A stretch of 44,020 nucleotides of DNA from JBBKWH01 sp037968855 (GTDB taxonomy: Bacteria > Pseudomonadota > Gammaproteobacteria > Pseudomonadales > Moraxellaceae): the NCBI GenBank assembly GCA_037968855.1, contig JBBKWH010000104.1, forward strand, positions 1-44,020, given 5' to 3'. Positions 22,205 to 30,019 of the stretch are shown one piece after another. The notes under the pieces are model-generated. The model had not been told where the DNA came from. It made no database searches and worked only from the letters and a program-made list of their open reading frames with translations. The translations under genes were made by a program, and so were the position numbers. Each line of letters begins with the position of its first letter. The stretch's first letter is position 1.

Positions 22205-23629
22205 TTAGAAGTGGTAGCCCATCTTCACACCAAAGGCAAAGGCGTTGTTGTCAGTAAACTCACCGACTTTAGTGCCGCTGCTGACTTTGGCATCAGTATC
22301 GCCTAGCCAGAAGTACTTCAGGCCAACCGACACATCCATCGCTTGGCTCACGTTCATGCGCATACCCAGACCCACGTTCCAGTAGCCTTCTGTTGGGCCA
22401 AGCGTGGTGATTGGATTGCCTGCACCACTGTCCCAACCCACCGACAAGCTGGCTGCGGCATCTGGGGTTAATTTACGACCCACACCGACATTAGCAGACC
22501 ATTGGTCATCAGTATAATCGACCAGATTTAAACCACCCGCCACGGACAGACCGGTAGTCTGGGCAAACAAGGATGGTTTAATCGAAAACGACGACCAATC
22601 AACCCAGCGCATATTGGCAAACACCAAGGTGTCTTTCATGATGCCAGTCTGAAAATCAAGATTGACCGATTGTGGTGTGGTGATTTTGGTTTTGCTGTCA
22701 CCGGTTGCGGGACGTTTAGACAAACTTGCCAAACTCAAAGCACCTTTTAATTGTGCCTCACCCGTTTGCAACGCGGCTTTTTGGGCTAAAAAAGTTGCGT
22801 TAGTAGGATCTTGTACAAGCGCTGCGTTGACTTGTGCCAGACTTGCAGTCACTGCTGCTAACTTTTGCGTAGCATCTGCAATCACATTATCTAAAGGAAC
22901 ACCTTGATAAGCTGTACCTTGTAACGCGGCATACGCTGCCGTTGGTAACGATACGGCTTCTGTCGTATCTAGCTCATGATCAATCTCAGAGCGATAAGTC
23001 ACGGCGGCTTTTAAGGCAATTTCTGGCTTTTCAAACGCCATACCCAGTACATAACCCACGCCATCGTCGCTGTCCATCATGGCGCTATAGCCACTCATTA
23101 CGCTATAAGCTGGGCCGCGTAGGTTTACTTCGCCTTCAATGCTCTGAAACGCTGCACCACCAAACACGGTAAAGTTGGTCATTGGCTTAAAGCCAATCAA
23201 TGCGGTCAGGTTATGGCTTTCAACGCTGACGTTGGTTGAGCCGGTAATGCCAATCGCCGAATTTGGGATGCTAATACTCGAATTTAATGCGTAGTTATTA
23301 CCATTGGCAGTAAAGTTGTTTTGACCTTGATATTCTGCAGCAGCACCATAGGGCTGGTCATACAACAAGCCCAAAGAAATTTGTGGATTGATATCAACCT
23401 TCAAGCCAGCATTAATAAAGTGATAGTCCTCTGCCATTTCCGGCACGCTATTGCCACTTGTGTCACGACCGCTAACTTCTGGGGTCAAGTCACTATAGCC
23501 AATCTCGGCATAGTTACCTGTTTGCAAAAAGGCAGAAATCGACTGACCTGAGCGATCAAGCGCGGCAGCGTGGACACCAGCCAAAGGCATGGCCAGTAAA
23601 ATAAAGACGGAAAGCGGCTTAAGCTTCAT
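22205..23629 (-). CDS. FadL/OmpP1/TodX-family outer membrane transport protein
   Basis: A 474-residue outer membrane beta-barrel for hydrophobic substrates such as long-chain fatty acids. A signal peptide (MKLKPLSVFILLAMPLAGVHA) precedes the mature start ALDRSGQSISAFLQTGNYAEIGYS. The C-terminus ends in Phe (MGYHF), as outer membrane barrels do. Typical tracts include INAGLKVDINPQISLGLLYDQPYGAA and the late WNVGLGMRMNVSQAMDVSVGLKYFWLGD. About residues 245-320 form an Ala/Gln/Lys-rich, probably helical insertion not expected in a beta strand, perhaps an extracellular or plug-associated loop. The start is the ATG at 23629, after GGGAAC; an upstream ATG adds 8 residues before the signal peptide. 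It has its own terminator. Confidence 0.9.
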   Translation of the reverse strand: MKLKPLSVFILLAMPLAGVHAAALDRSGQSISAFLQTGNYAEIGYSDLTPEVSGRDTSGNSVPEMAEDYHFINAGLKVDINPQISLGLLYDQPYGAAAEYQGQNNFTANGNNYALNSSISIPNSAIGITGSTNVSVESHNLTALIGFKPMTNFTVFGGAAFQSIEGEVNLRGPAYSVMSGYSAMMDSDDGVGYVLGMAFEKPEIALKAAVTYRSEIDHELDTTEAVSLPTAAYAALQGTAYQGVPLDNVIADATQKLAAVTASLAQVNAALVQDPTNATFLAQKAALQTGEAQLKGALSLASLSKRPATGDSKTKITTPQSVNLDFQTGIMKDTLVFANMRWVDWSSFSIKPSLFAQTTGLSVAGGLNLVDYTDDQWSANVGVGRKLTPDAAASLSVGWDSGAGNPITTLGPTEGYWNVGLGMRMNVSQAMDVSVGLKYFWLGDTDAKVSSGTKVGEFTDNNAFAFGVKMGYHF

Positions 23630-23995
23630 GATTTCGTTCCCTGAAAAAAACATCGTTGAGCATGGTGTTCAGCAGAGCTTACCCATGTGGGTTTTATTTT
23701 TGCTGAAATTACTCTTGATCATACCAGCAAAAAAACATGAATTATTTGTCATTATTGACTACTGCGTATAAACCTTGTACGCAACCTATTTACTGACCCT
23801 CTAGCGGTATCAGCCATGCTGCTGCGCACTTGTACCCCTGATCGACCATCCATCATTAACAGTCATCTTTGGGCAAAACAAATCGCAAAGCGCCTAAACC
23901 GCCCATTGCCAAGACAATTGAAAAAACTTATAATCCGCGCTCAATTTTGTTGTGCCTGCTCCCTAGGTACAACCAACGATAATAGGCAACGTTCG
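23630..23995. other. Divergent intergenic region between porin gene and rplM
   Basis: 366 bp without a supported gene. It carries the rplM promoter at 23906-23934 and a 60-base rplM leader. Nothing convincing was found for the porin promoter, and no tRNA. Confidence 0.6.
23906..23934 (+). promoter_or_regulatory. Promoter of rplM-rpsI
   Basis: TTGCCA (23906-23911), a 17-base spacer and a perfect TATAAT (23929-23934). The start codon lies 61 bases downstream, leaving room for a short leader. Confidence 0.85.
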
Positions 23996-24424
23996 ATGAA
24001 AACCCTCAGCGCTAAGCCTGCTGAAGTCCAACATGATTGGTATGTTGTTGACGCCACAGGTAAAACTCTCGGTCGTTTGGCGACCGAAATTGCTCGTCGT
24101 CTGCGCGGCAAGCACAAGACATCTTACACTCCTCACGTCGACACCGGTGATTACATCGTTGTGATCAATGCTGAGAAAGTGGTTGTCACTGGCAACAAAG
24201 GCCAAGACAAGATGTACTATCGCCACAGCGAATTCCCTGGTGGCCTGAAGCAGACCAACTTTGACAAGCTGATTGCGCACAAACCAGAAGAAGTCCTGCA
24301 ACGCGCCGTTAAAGGTATGCTGCCTAAAGGTCCTCTGGGTTATGCCATGATCAAAAAAATGAAGCTGTATGCCGGATCAGAGCATCCGCATACTGCCCAA
24401 CAGCCGCAAGTTCTGGACATTTAA
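23996..24424 (+). CDS. rplM: 50S ribosomal protein L13
   Basis: A 142-residue L13, an early-assembly large-subunit protein. It begins MKTLSAKPAEVQHDWYVVDA, contains GKTLGRLATEIARRLRGKHK and GDYIVVINAEKVVVTGNK, and ends with YAGSEHPHTAQQPQVLDI; all are characteristic. I set the start at 23996, which matches the family length; the open frame runs 180 bases further upstream through the promoter. rpsI follows 9 bases after its stop, the conserved L13-S9 operon. Confidence 0.97.
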   Translation: MKTLSAKPAEVQHDWYVVDATGKTLGRLATEIARRLRGKHKTSYTPHVDTGDYIVVINAEKVVVTGNKGQDKMYYRHSEFPGGLKQTNFDKLIAHKPEEVLQRAVKGMLPKGPLGYAMIKKMKLYAGSEHPHTAQQPQVLDI

Positions 24425-24433
24425 GGAACCGAC

Positions 24434-24820
24434 ATGGAAAAGAATTACGGTACTGGCCGTCGTAAGACCGCAACCGCCCGTGTGTTCCTGTCTGCAGGCA
24501 CTGGCGCTATCACCATCAACAATCGCAGCCTTGACGTCTATTTTAGCCGTCCAACCGCTCGTATGATTGTTCGTCAGCCACTTGAGCTGATTGATGCTGT
24601 TGAAAAATATGACCTATTCATCACCGTTAAAGGTGGTGGTATTGGTGGTCAAGCTGGCGCCATCCGTCACGGTATTACCCGTGCCCTGATCGCACTGGAC
24701 GAAACACTCAAACCAGCACTGCGTCAAGCTGGCTTCGTCACCCGCGATGCGCGTGAAGTTGAACGTAAGAAAATCGGTCTGCGTAAAGCCCGTAAGCGTC
24801 CTCAATACTCCAAGCGTTAA
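24434..24820 (+). CDS. rpsI: 30S ribosomal protein S9
   Basis: A 128-residue S9. It shows NYGTGRRKTATARVFL at the N-terminus, the GGGIGGQAGAIRHGITRAL core and the basic tail RKARKRPQYSKR, whose last residues reach the P-site tRNA anticodon loop in the ribosome. It is co-transcribed with rplM and followed by a hairpin terminator. Confidence 0.97.
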   Translation: MEKNYGTGRRKTATARVFLSAGTGAITINNRSLDVYFSRPTARMIVRQPLELIDAVEKYDLFITVKGGGIGGQAGAIRHGITRALIALDETLKPALRQAGFVTRDAREVERKKIGLRKARKRPQYSKR

Positions 24821-24845
24821 TCTTTTTCGATTGGCGTTATCCTTC

Positions 24846-24876
24846 AAACCCCAGCCTGTCTGGGGTTTGTTGTTTT
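24846..24876 (+). terminator. Terminator after rplM-rpsI
   Basis: AAACCCCAG (24846-24854) and CTGGGGTTT (24860-24868) form a 9-bp stem with a 5-base loop, followed by a T-rich tract. Confidence 0.85.
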
Positions 24877-24970
24877 CTATTGGCAAGAAAAAAAGGTTAA
24901 TTTGATCTGCAGTCATGCGGTATTGTGGCTTTTACGACCGGATTTCTTTAGTATTGCCACAAAATTTTAA

Positions 24971-24986
24971 TGGGCGTTGTCGCCCA
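24971..24986. promoter_or_regulatory. Short hairpin in petA leader
   Basis: TGGGCG-TTGT-CGCCCA is a perfect 6-bp stem with a 4-base loop, 27 bp before the petA start. It has no T-run, so it is not a classical terminator. It may be a leader structure or chance. Confidence 0.3.
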
Positions 24987-25012
24987 TGCGTGCTTGTCTG
25001 GAGGAAACCTCA

Positions 25013-25597
25013 ATGAGTAGTGCCGAGGGCGTCAACGTCAGCCGCCGCCGCATGCTGATCGGAACGACGGCGGTAATGGGTGGAGTCGGTGTAGTTGCCG
25101 CAGTTACCCCATTCGTCAAAACGTGGAATCCGAGTGCCAAAGCGAAAGCAGCTGGCGCGTCGGTAACACAAGACATCTCGTCGATCGAAGCGGGTCAAAT
25201 GATCGTGGTCGAATGGCGTGGTATGCCAGTGTTTGTCGTCAGTCGTACTGCCGAAATGCTAGCAAACCTGCCAAAGAACGACAGCCAACTACGTGACCCG
25301 CAGTCAGCTGAGTCGGTTCAACCTGACTATGCCAAGAACCTAACACGCTCACGTAGCGCCGAAATGCTGGTTGTGACCGGCGTTTGCACCCATTTGGGCT
25401 GCGCACCCGGCTACCGTCCTGAAGTCGGCGCTGCTGACTTGGGTGGTGCTGATTGGTTCGGTGGCTTCTACTGTCCGTGTCACGGTTCTAAATACGATCT
25501 GGCAGGTCGTGTGTTTCAAGGTGTACCTGCGCCACTGAATCTTCCAGTGCCGCCATACACCTTGCAAGGCACCATCCTGACTGTGGGTGAGGGCTAA
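25013..25597 (+). CDS. petA: Ubiquinol-cytochrome c reductase Rieske iron-sulfur subunit
   Basis: A 194-residue Rieske protein of the cytochrome bc1 complex, carrying the 2Fe-2S cluster that accepts the first electron from ubiquinol. A twin-arginine-type N-terminus (SRRRMLIGTTAVMGG) leads into a single membrane anchor (about 14-32). Cluster ligands are in CTHLGC (125-130) and CPCHGS (154-159), the latter followed by KYDLAGRVFQGVPAPLNLPVPPY. I placed the start at 25013, preceded by GGAGGAAA; an in-frame upstream start at 24977 lacks a site. petB starts 3 bases after its stop. Confidence 0.96.
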   Translation: MSSAEGVNVSRRRMLIGTTAVMGGVGVVAAVTPFVKTWNPSAKAKAAGASVTQDISSIEAGQMIVVEWRGMPVFVVSRTAEMLANLPKNDSQLRDPQSAESVQPDYAKNLTRSRSAEMLVVTGVCTHLGCAPGYRPEVGAADLGGADWFGGFYCPCHGSKYDLAGRVFQGVPAPLNLPVPPYTLQGTILTVGEG

Positions 25598-25600
25598 TTC

Positions 25601-27001
25601 ATGAGCATGGGCAAAAAGTTAATGGGTTGGGTGGATGCACGTTTTCCTGCCACCGAAACCTACGAATATCACATGTCGAAGTACTACGCGCCGAAGAACT
25701 TTAACTTCTGGTACTTCTTTGGTGTGCTGTCAATGATCGTACTGGTCAACCAATTGGTGACCGGTATTTGGCTGACCATGATGTTTAACCCAAGCGCCGA
25801 AGGTGCGTTTGATTCAGTTGAATACATCATGCGTGACGTTGAGGCCGGTTGGCTGATTCGTTATATGCACTCGACCGGTGCATCGGCATTCTTTGTGGTG
25901 GTTTACCTCCACATGTTCCGTGGTCTGTTGTACGGGTCGTACCAAAAACCACGCGAATTGGTCTGGTTGATCGGTATGGGTATCTACCTATGCTTGATGG
26001 CCGAAGGCTTCTTTGGTTACTTGCTGCCATGGGGCAACATGTCATTCTGGGGCGCACAGGTGATTTTGAACCTGCCTGCGGCACTTCCAGTGATTGGCGA
26101 TGCGCTGACCACGTGGGTACGCGGTGATTACCTGATCTCGGGTATTACCCTCAACCGCTTCTTTGCCTTGCACGTTGTGGCAATTCCGTTGGTGTTGGTT
26201 GGCTTGGTCTTTATGCACTTAGTGGCATTGCACCATGTTGGCTCAAACAACCCAGATGGCGTTGATATCAAAATGCAAAAAGGTCCAGATGGTATTCCAC
26301 TAGATGGCATTCCATTCCACCCGTACTACACCGTGCATGACTTGGTGGGTATTGTGGTGTTCTTGATCATTTTCTTTGGTGTGATATTCTTCTTCCCAGA
26401 CGGTGGCGGTTACTTCCTCGAAAAACCAAACTTCGAAGCAGCCAACCCGCTAAAAACACCACCGCACATTGCGCCAGTCTGGTACTACACGCCGTTCTAC
26501 GCCATTTTGCGTGCAGTTCCCGATAAGCTTGGTGGCGTTATTGCCATGGGCGGTGCGATTGCTTTCTTGTTCGTGTTGCCTTGGCTTGATCGCTCACCAG
26601 TCAAATCGATTCGCTACAAAGGCATTTTGTCCAAAATCTGGCTGAGCATTTTTGTTGTCAGCTTTATCGGTCTGGGTGTTTTGGGTGCCAAAACTGCTGC
26701 TGAAATTCCACACATCTTCACTGGTCTACTGACTCAAGTGGGTGTGCTCGGTTTGATTCTGGCTGGTGTCTGGTTCTGGCGTAAACAAGAGATCTATGCA
26801 TATTTGGCATTGACCATGCTGATCACCAGTATCTTGAGTGGCTTGCTGGTTTGGGTACTGCCAATGATGGGAATGGATGTTGCCAAGTTCTTTGGTGTCA
26901 GCTTTACCATCTTGTACTTCTTGTTTTTCTTGCTGATGCCAATCTACACATCGATTGAAACCTGCAAACAACCACCTGATCGTGTGACTGGGGGCCATTG
27001 A
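25601..27001 (+). CDS. petB: Cytochrome b subunit of the bc1 complex
   Basis: A 466-residue cytochrome b. Haem-ligand histidine pairs sit in HSTGASAFFVVVYLHMFRG and in HVVAIPLVLVGLVFMHLVALHHVG. The Qo-site region contains GYLLPWGNMSFWGAQV (equivalent of the W-G-A helix) and the PDNY/PEWY-type segment near HIAPVWYYTPFYAILRAVPDKLGG. The protein is longer than the mitochondrial form owing to extra C-terminal hydrophobic helices after about residue 380, as in other gammaproteobacterial PetB. Its stop shares one base with the petC start, so the two are translationally coupled. Confidence 0.96.
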   Translation: MSMGKKLMGWVDARFPATETYEYHMSKYYAPKNFNFWYFFGVLSMIVLVNQLVTGIWLTMMFNPSAEGAFDSVEYIMRDVEAGWLIRYMHSTGASAFFVVVYLHMFRGLLYGSYQKPRELVWLIGMGIYLCLMAEGFFGYLLPWGNMSFWGAQVILNLPAALPVIGDALTTWVRGDYLISGITLNRFFALHVVAIPLVLVGLVFMHLVALHHVGSNNPDGVDIKMQKGPDGIPLDGIPFHPYYTVHDLVGIVVFLIIFFGVIFFFPDGGGYFLEKPNFEAANPLKTPPHIAPVWYYTPFYAILRAVPDKLGGVIAMGGAIAFLFVLPWLDRSPVKSIRYKGILSKIWLSIFVVSFIGLGVLGAKTAAEIPHIFTGLLTQVGVLGLILAGVWFWRKQEIYAYLALTMLITSILSGLLVWVLPMMGMDVAKFFGVSFTILYFLFFLLMPIYTSIETCKQPPDRVTGGH

Positions 27002-27711
27002 TGAAAAAGCTACTGTTAACACTGGCCCTGTTCTTGTCCGCAGGTGCAGCCCATGCCTCAAGCGTTGAGTGTGGTACGTACAGTGAGCCGAACCCATCAA
27101 ATCCTGAATTGATGGTCGATAAGGCTTATGAATGTAGCCATGCCAACGTCGACATTACCGACAAAGCCTCATTGCAACGTGGCGCTGCCGCGTTCATGAG
27201 CTACTGCGTCGGCTGTCACTCAGCCAAGTACTTGCGCTACGAGCGTATGGCCACTGATTTGGCCATTCCGCCAGAGCTGGTCGAAAAGTACATGATGTTT
27301 ACCACTGACAAAATCGGTGATCACATCAACCCAAAAATCGACGCCAAGATGCAGAAAAAGTGGTTTGGTAATACACCACCCGATCTGTCCCTTGAAACGC
27401 GCCTGCGTAGTCCTGACTGGGTCTATACCTACCTGCTCAGCTTCTACCCAGATGACAAGCGTCCTTGGGGTGTCAACAACATCGTCTTTAAAGACGTGGC
27501 CATGCCGCATGTGCTGTACAGCATGCAACAAGAACTCGGCGACGAAGAGTTTGAAACTCGCGTTGGTGACTTGGTCAACTTCATGAACTATATGGCAGAG
27601 CCAATCCAGCATGATCGTAAGATCTACGGAATCTTTGTGATCTTGTTCTTGTTGATCTTGCTGATCCCTGTCTACTTGTTGAACAAAGAGTACTGGAAAG
27701 ACGTGAAATAA
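27001..27711 (+). CDS. petC: Cytochrome c1 subunit of the bc1 complex
   Basis: A 236-residue cytochrome c1. A signal peptide (MKKLLLTLALFLSAGAAHA) exports it. Haem c binds at CVGCH (69-73) in CVGCHSAKYLRYERM. The axial Met is probably in DVAMPHVLYSMQQ. A C-terminal helix (about 207-226, GIFVILFLLILLIPVYLL) anchors it in the inner membrane. It passes electrons from the Rieske cluster to a soluble or membrane cytochrome c. The true start is the ATG at 27001; a TTG just before it is in frame. It is the last gene of petABC and is followed by a terminator. Confidence 0.96.
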   Translation: MKKLLLTLALFLSAGAAHASSVECGTYSEPNPSNPELMVDKAYECSHANVDITDKASLQRGAAAFMSYCVGCHSAKYLRYERMATDLAIPPELVEKYMMFTTDKIGDHINPKIDAKMQKKWFGNTPPDLSLETRLRSPDWVYTYLLSFYPDDKRPWGVNNIVFKDVAMPHVLYSMQQELGDEEFETRVGDLVNFMNYMAEPIQHDRKIYGIFVILFLLILLIPVYLLNKEYWKDVK

Positions 27712-27732
27712 CGTCAAACCACGTGTAAACAC

Positions 27733-27760
27733 AAAAAGGGCCCAGTGCCCTTTTTGTTTT
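27733..27760 (+). terminator. Terminator after petABC
   Basis: AAAAAGGGC (27733-27741) and GCCCTTTTT (27747-27755) form a hairpin with a 5-base loop and trailing T residues. Confidence 0.88.
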
Positions 27761-27805
27761 GCTGGTGTTTTTTGGCTATGCTGTTCGATTGACTGGAGGA
27801 CATCC

Positions 27806-28471
27806 TTGTCTGATTCCCTGATTCTAAGCGATACCGAACATTTGCATGCCGGTTTGGTGCTGTACTCTCATCCAAACGATCCTGATAGCCATCAGGTCCG
27901 CTTGCTACTGGCCGAAAAAAAAATTGACTACCGCTTGATCTTAGTGGACCCGCAACAACGTCCTGAAGACCTTGCCGACCTCAATCCCTATAACAGTTTG
28001 CCGACCTTGGTTGACCGTGAGCTCAGGCTGTATACGCCGTTGGTGATCATGGAATATCTTGAAGATCGCTATCGCCAGACGCGTTTACTCTCCGACAGTC
28101 CGATGCAGCGAGCCGAACAACGTCAGTTTGCATGGCGTATTTCACGCGATTGGTTACGCTTAGCTGATATTTTGCTGCGGCATGAAGACAGCCTTGATGC
28201 CAAACAAGCGGTGGATGCGCGTCGACAATTGACTGACTCATTGATATCGTTATCACCATTGTTTGGCCATAAGCCTTATTTTATGAGTGACCAGTTTGGC
28301 TGGTGTGATTGTCTACTTGCGCCGATTTTTTGGCGACTTCCTGCCATGCAGATCACACTGCCCCCTGCACTGGCTGCCCCGCTTCTGGCATACTGCCAGC
28401 GACTTTTTTCTCGGCCATCCTTTGTCAGCGCCCTTACCGAGCGTGAACAACAGATTCGCCGTTCTATTTAG
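27806..28471 (+). CDS. sspA: Stringent starvation protein A
   Basis: A 221-residue SspA, a glutathione-transferase-like protein without enzyme activity that binds RNA polymerase and alters promoter choice in stationary phase and stress. The thioredoxin-like N-terminal half includes VLYSHPNDPDSHQVRLLLAEK and the conserved NPYNSLPTLVDRELRLYTPLVIMEYLEDRY; an all-helical C-terminal half follows. The start is a TTG at 27806, supported by a TGGAGGA site 5 bases upstream; no ATG fits the family N-terminus. sspB follows 9 bases after its stop, and the pair comes after petABC as in related genomes. Confidence 0.94.
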   Translation: MSDSLILSDTEHLHAGLVLYSHPNDPDSHQVRLLLAEKKIDYRLILVDPQQRPEDLADLNPYNSLPTLVDRELRLYTPLVIMEYLEDRYRQTRLLSDSPMQRAEQRQFAWRISRDWLRLADILLRHEDSLDAKQAVDARRQLTDSLISLSPLFGHKPYFMSDQFGWCDCLLAPIFWRLPAMQITLPPALAAPLLAYCQRLFSRPSFVSALTEREQQIRRSI

Positions 28472-28480
28472 GAGCGCCCT

Positions 28481-28891
28481 ATGTCGACCCCACCGCTACC
28501 GACTCGGCCCTATTTGGTTCGTGCCATTTATGAATGGGCACAAGACAATGGCTTTACGCCATATCTGTTGGTCAACGCCGATGAGCCTCATGTCAACGTG
28601 CCGCGCCAGCATGTCAAAGATGGCCAGATCGTCCTCAACATTGCCATGCATGCCGTTCAACATTTGCAGCTCGAAAACGACGCGATTCACTTTAGTGCAC
28701 GCTTTGGTGGTGTGCCGATCAACATCTTTGTACCGATGCGCTCAGTGCTAGGTCTGTACGCCCGTGAGAATGGCCAAGGGCTGTTTTTTGACCCACAAGA
28801 ATATCCTGCACTAGATGCACAAACAGATGCTGCCCCGACTGACAGCACGCCAGAAGCACCCAAAAAATCGGGCTTACGCGTATTGGATTAA
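28481..28891 (+). CDS. sspB: ClpXP protease specificity-enhancing factor SspB
   Basis: A 136-residue SspB, the adaptor that tethers ssrA-tagged proteins to ClpXP. The folded domain spans about residues 8-105, with RPYLVRAIYEWAQDNGFTPYLLVN, VNVPRQHVKDGQIVLNIAM and FGGVPINIFVPMRSVLGLYARENGQGLFF. A flexible linker follows, and the protein ends in SGLRVLD, a close match to the ClpX-binding tail of E. coli SspB. It has a GGAG site and is coupled to sspA. Confidence 0.95.
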   Translation: MSTPPLPTRPYLVRAIYEWAQDNGFTPYLLVNADEPHVNVPRQHVKDGQIVLNIAMHAVQHLQLENDAIHFSARFGGVPINIFVPMRSVLGLYARENGQGLFFDPQEYPALDAQTDAAPTDSTPEAPKKSGLRVLD

Positions 28892-28973
28892 ACCACGTCG
28901 GATGCATTGCATATGTTGATGTGTCCTTTGGCCTGTTGGCTGGTGTGACCACTGTATTTTGAGGAATGATTTG

Positions 28974-29945
28974 ATGGCTTTATCTTTGCTTCAACATTTG
29001 CGTGATGTCCGTCGCTCGGCGTTGATTCAACACAACGCCAAGCATATGCAGCCTGATCAAGCTGAGCAATTGGTTGATTTGACCTTGCCCTTGGTCTTGG
29101 CTCATTTGGTCAATATCAATCGCGAACATGGCACATCGTTGGTCATTGCATTGCTCAATACCAAAGCCGAAGACGGTCTATGGAAAACCTTAGACCATGG
29201 GCACATGATTCATCAGCTTAGCCAAGCAGTTGGTGTGGATGCCAGTCAAGCCACGAGCGCCAGCAACCACATTGCCCACGAAACCTTGGTTGAAGTACAC
29301 GACCTGTACGAGACAGCGAGCCTTGGCGAAGATGGACTAAACGAGCTACTGAGCGAGCAGCCCGTCATGCTGCAAGGCCATGCACCAGACTGGGTGTTTG
29401 ATATTGCCGGTCTACACGATGTGAGTGGTCAGCAAGCCGTTGTGCCTGCCGATCCAGAAGAACTGAATATTGAAAGTGGTATCGCTGAGCTGAACGCCTT
29501 GATCAAAGATGCTGCGCATGAGCATGATGACCATACAGATCAACACCCTGCTCCAGCTGAATTGCCGCCGCAACGCGAAGCCGGTGGCATTGCACGTTTT
29601 TTGATGCCGATCGTGGCATTGTTGATTTTGGTGGCATTGGTCATGTTGTATCAGCATAATCATAAAGCCAGTCAAGACGGGCAATTGCTTGCGCCTCAAG
29701 GTCAAATGCAAGGCATCGAAAATGCCGAGCCACAAAACCCAACCGATCAAAACGATCTATATGCTGAAGGCGAAATTGTGCCAGACGATGCCATGATGAA
29801 CAGCGAGGGCAATCCAAACCAACCCGATCCAAATGCCGAGCCATTTGCCGATCAAATGCTTAATATTCCACTGCCACCAGAAGCCATGCCCGACTTACCT
29901 CAAGGCACCTCTGAGACAGCAAATCCGAAAGCCGTCACGTTTTAA
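28974..29945 (+). CDS. Unrecognised bitopic membrane protein
   Basis: A 323-residue protein. Residues 1 to about 150 are helical (MALSLLQHLRDVRRSALIQ, then TLPLVLAHLVNINREHG) and faintly recall DUF937-type proteins, but I am not sure. An acidic/His-rich linker (HEHDDHTDQHPAP) is followed by one transmembrane helix at about 209-227 (FLMPIVALLILVALVMLY). The last 95 residues are rich in Pro, Asn, Gln, Asp and Met (many PNAEP/PLPPEAMPDLPQG-like stretches), probably disordered. The likely topology is N-terminal domain in the cytoplasm and tail in the periplasm. The ATG at 28974 has a GAGGAATG site. The gene follows sspB and ends at a shared terminator. Confidence 0.75.
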   Translation: MALSLLQHLRDVRRSALIQHNAKHMQPDQAEQLVDLTLPLVLAHLVNINREHGTSLVIALLNTKAEDGLWKTLDHGHMIHQLSQAVGVDASQATSASNHIAHETLVEVHDLYETASLGEDGLNELLSEQPVMLQGHAPDWVFDIAGLHDVSGQQAVVPADPEELNIESGIAELNALIKDAAHEHDDHTDQHPAPAELPPQREAGGIARFLMPIVALLILVALVMLYQHNHKASQDGQLLAPQGQMQGIENAEPQNPTDQNDLYAEGEIVPDDAMMNSEGNPNQPDPNAEPFADQMLNIPLPPEAMPDLPQGTSETANPKAVTF

Positions 29946-29975
29946 GCCGTATGCTTAACATCATACCGTATTAAA

Positions 29976-29999
29976 AAACCGGCTCTATTGAGCCGGTTT
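29976..29999. terminator. Bidirectional terminator between 29945 gene and cysG
   Basis: AAACCGGCTC (29976-29985), a 4-base loop and GAGCCGGTTT (29990-29999). A T-run follows on the leftward strand and a shorter one on the rightward strand. It serves the convergent transcripts. Confidence 0.85.
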
Positions 30000-30019
30000 C
30001 TTGTCACTCGTGCTAAAAC

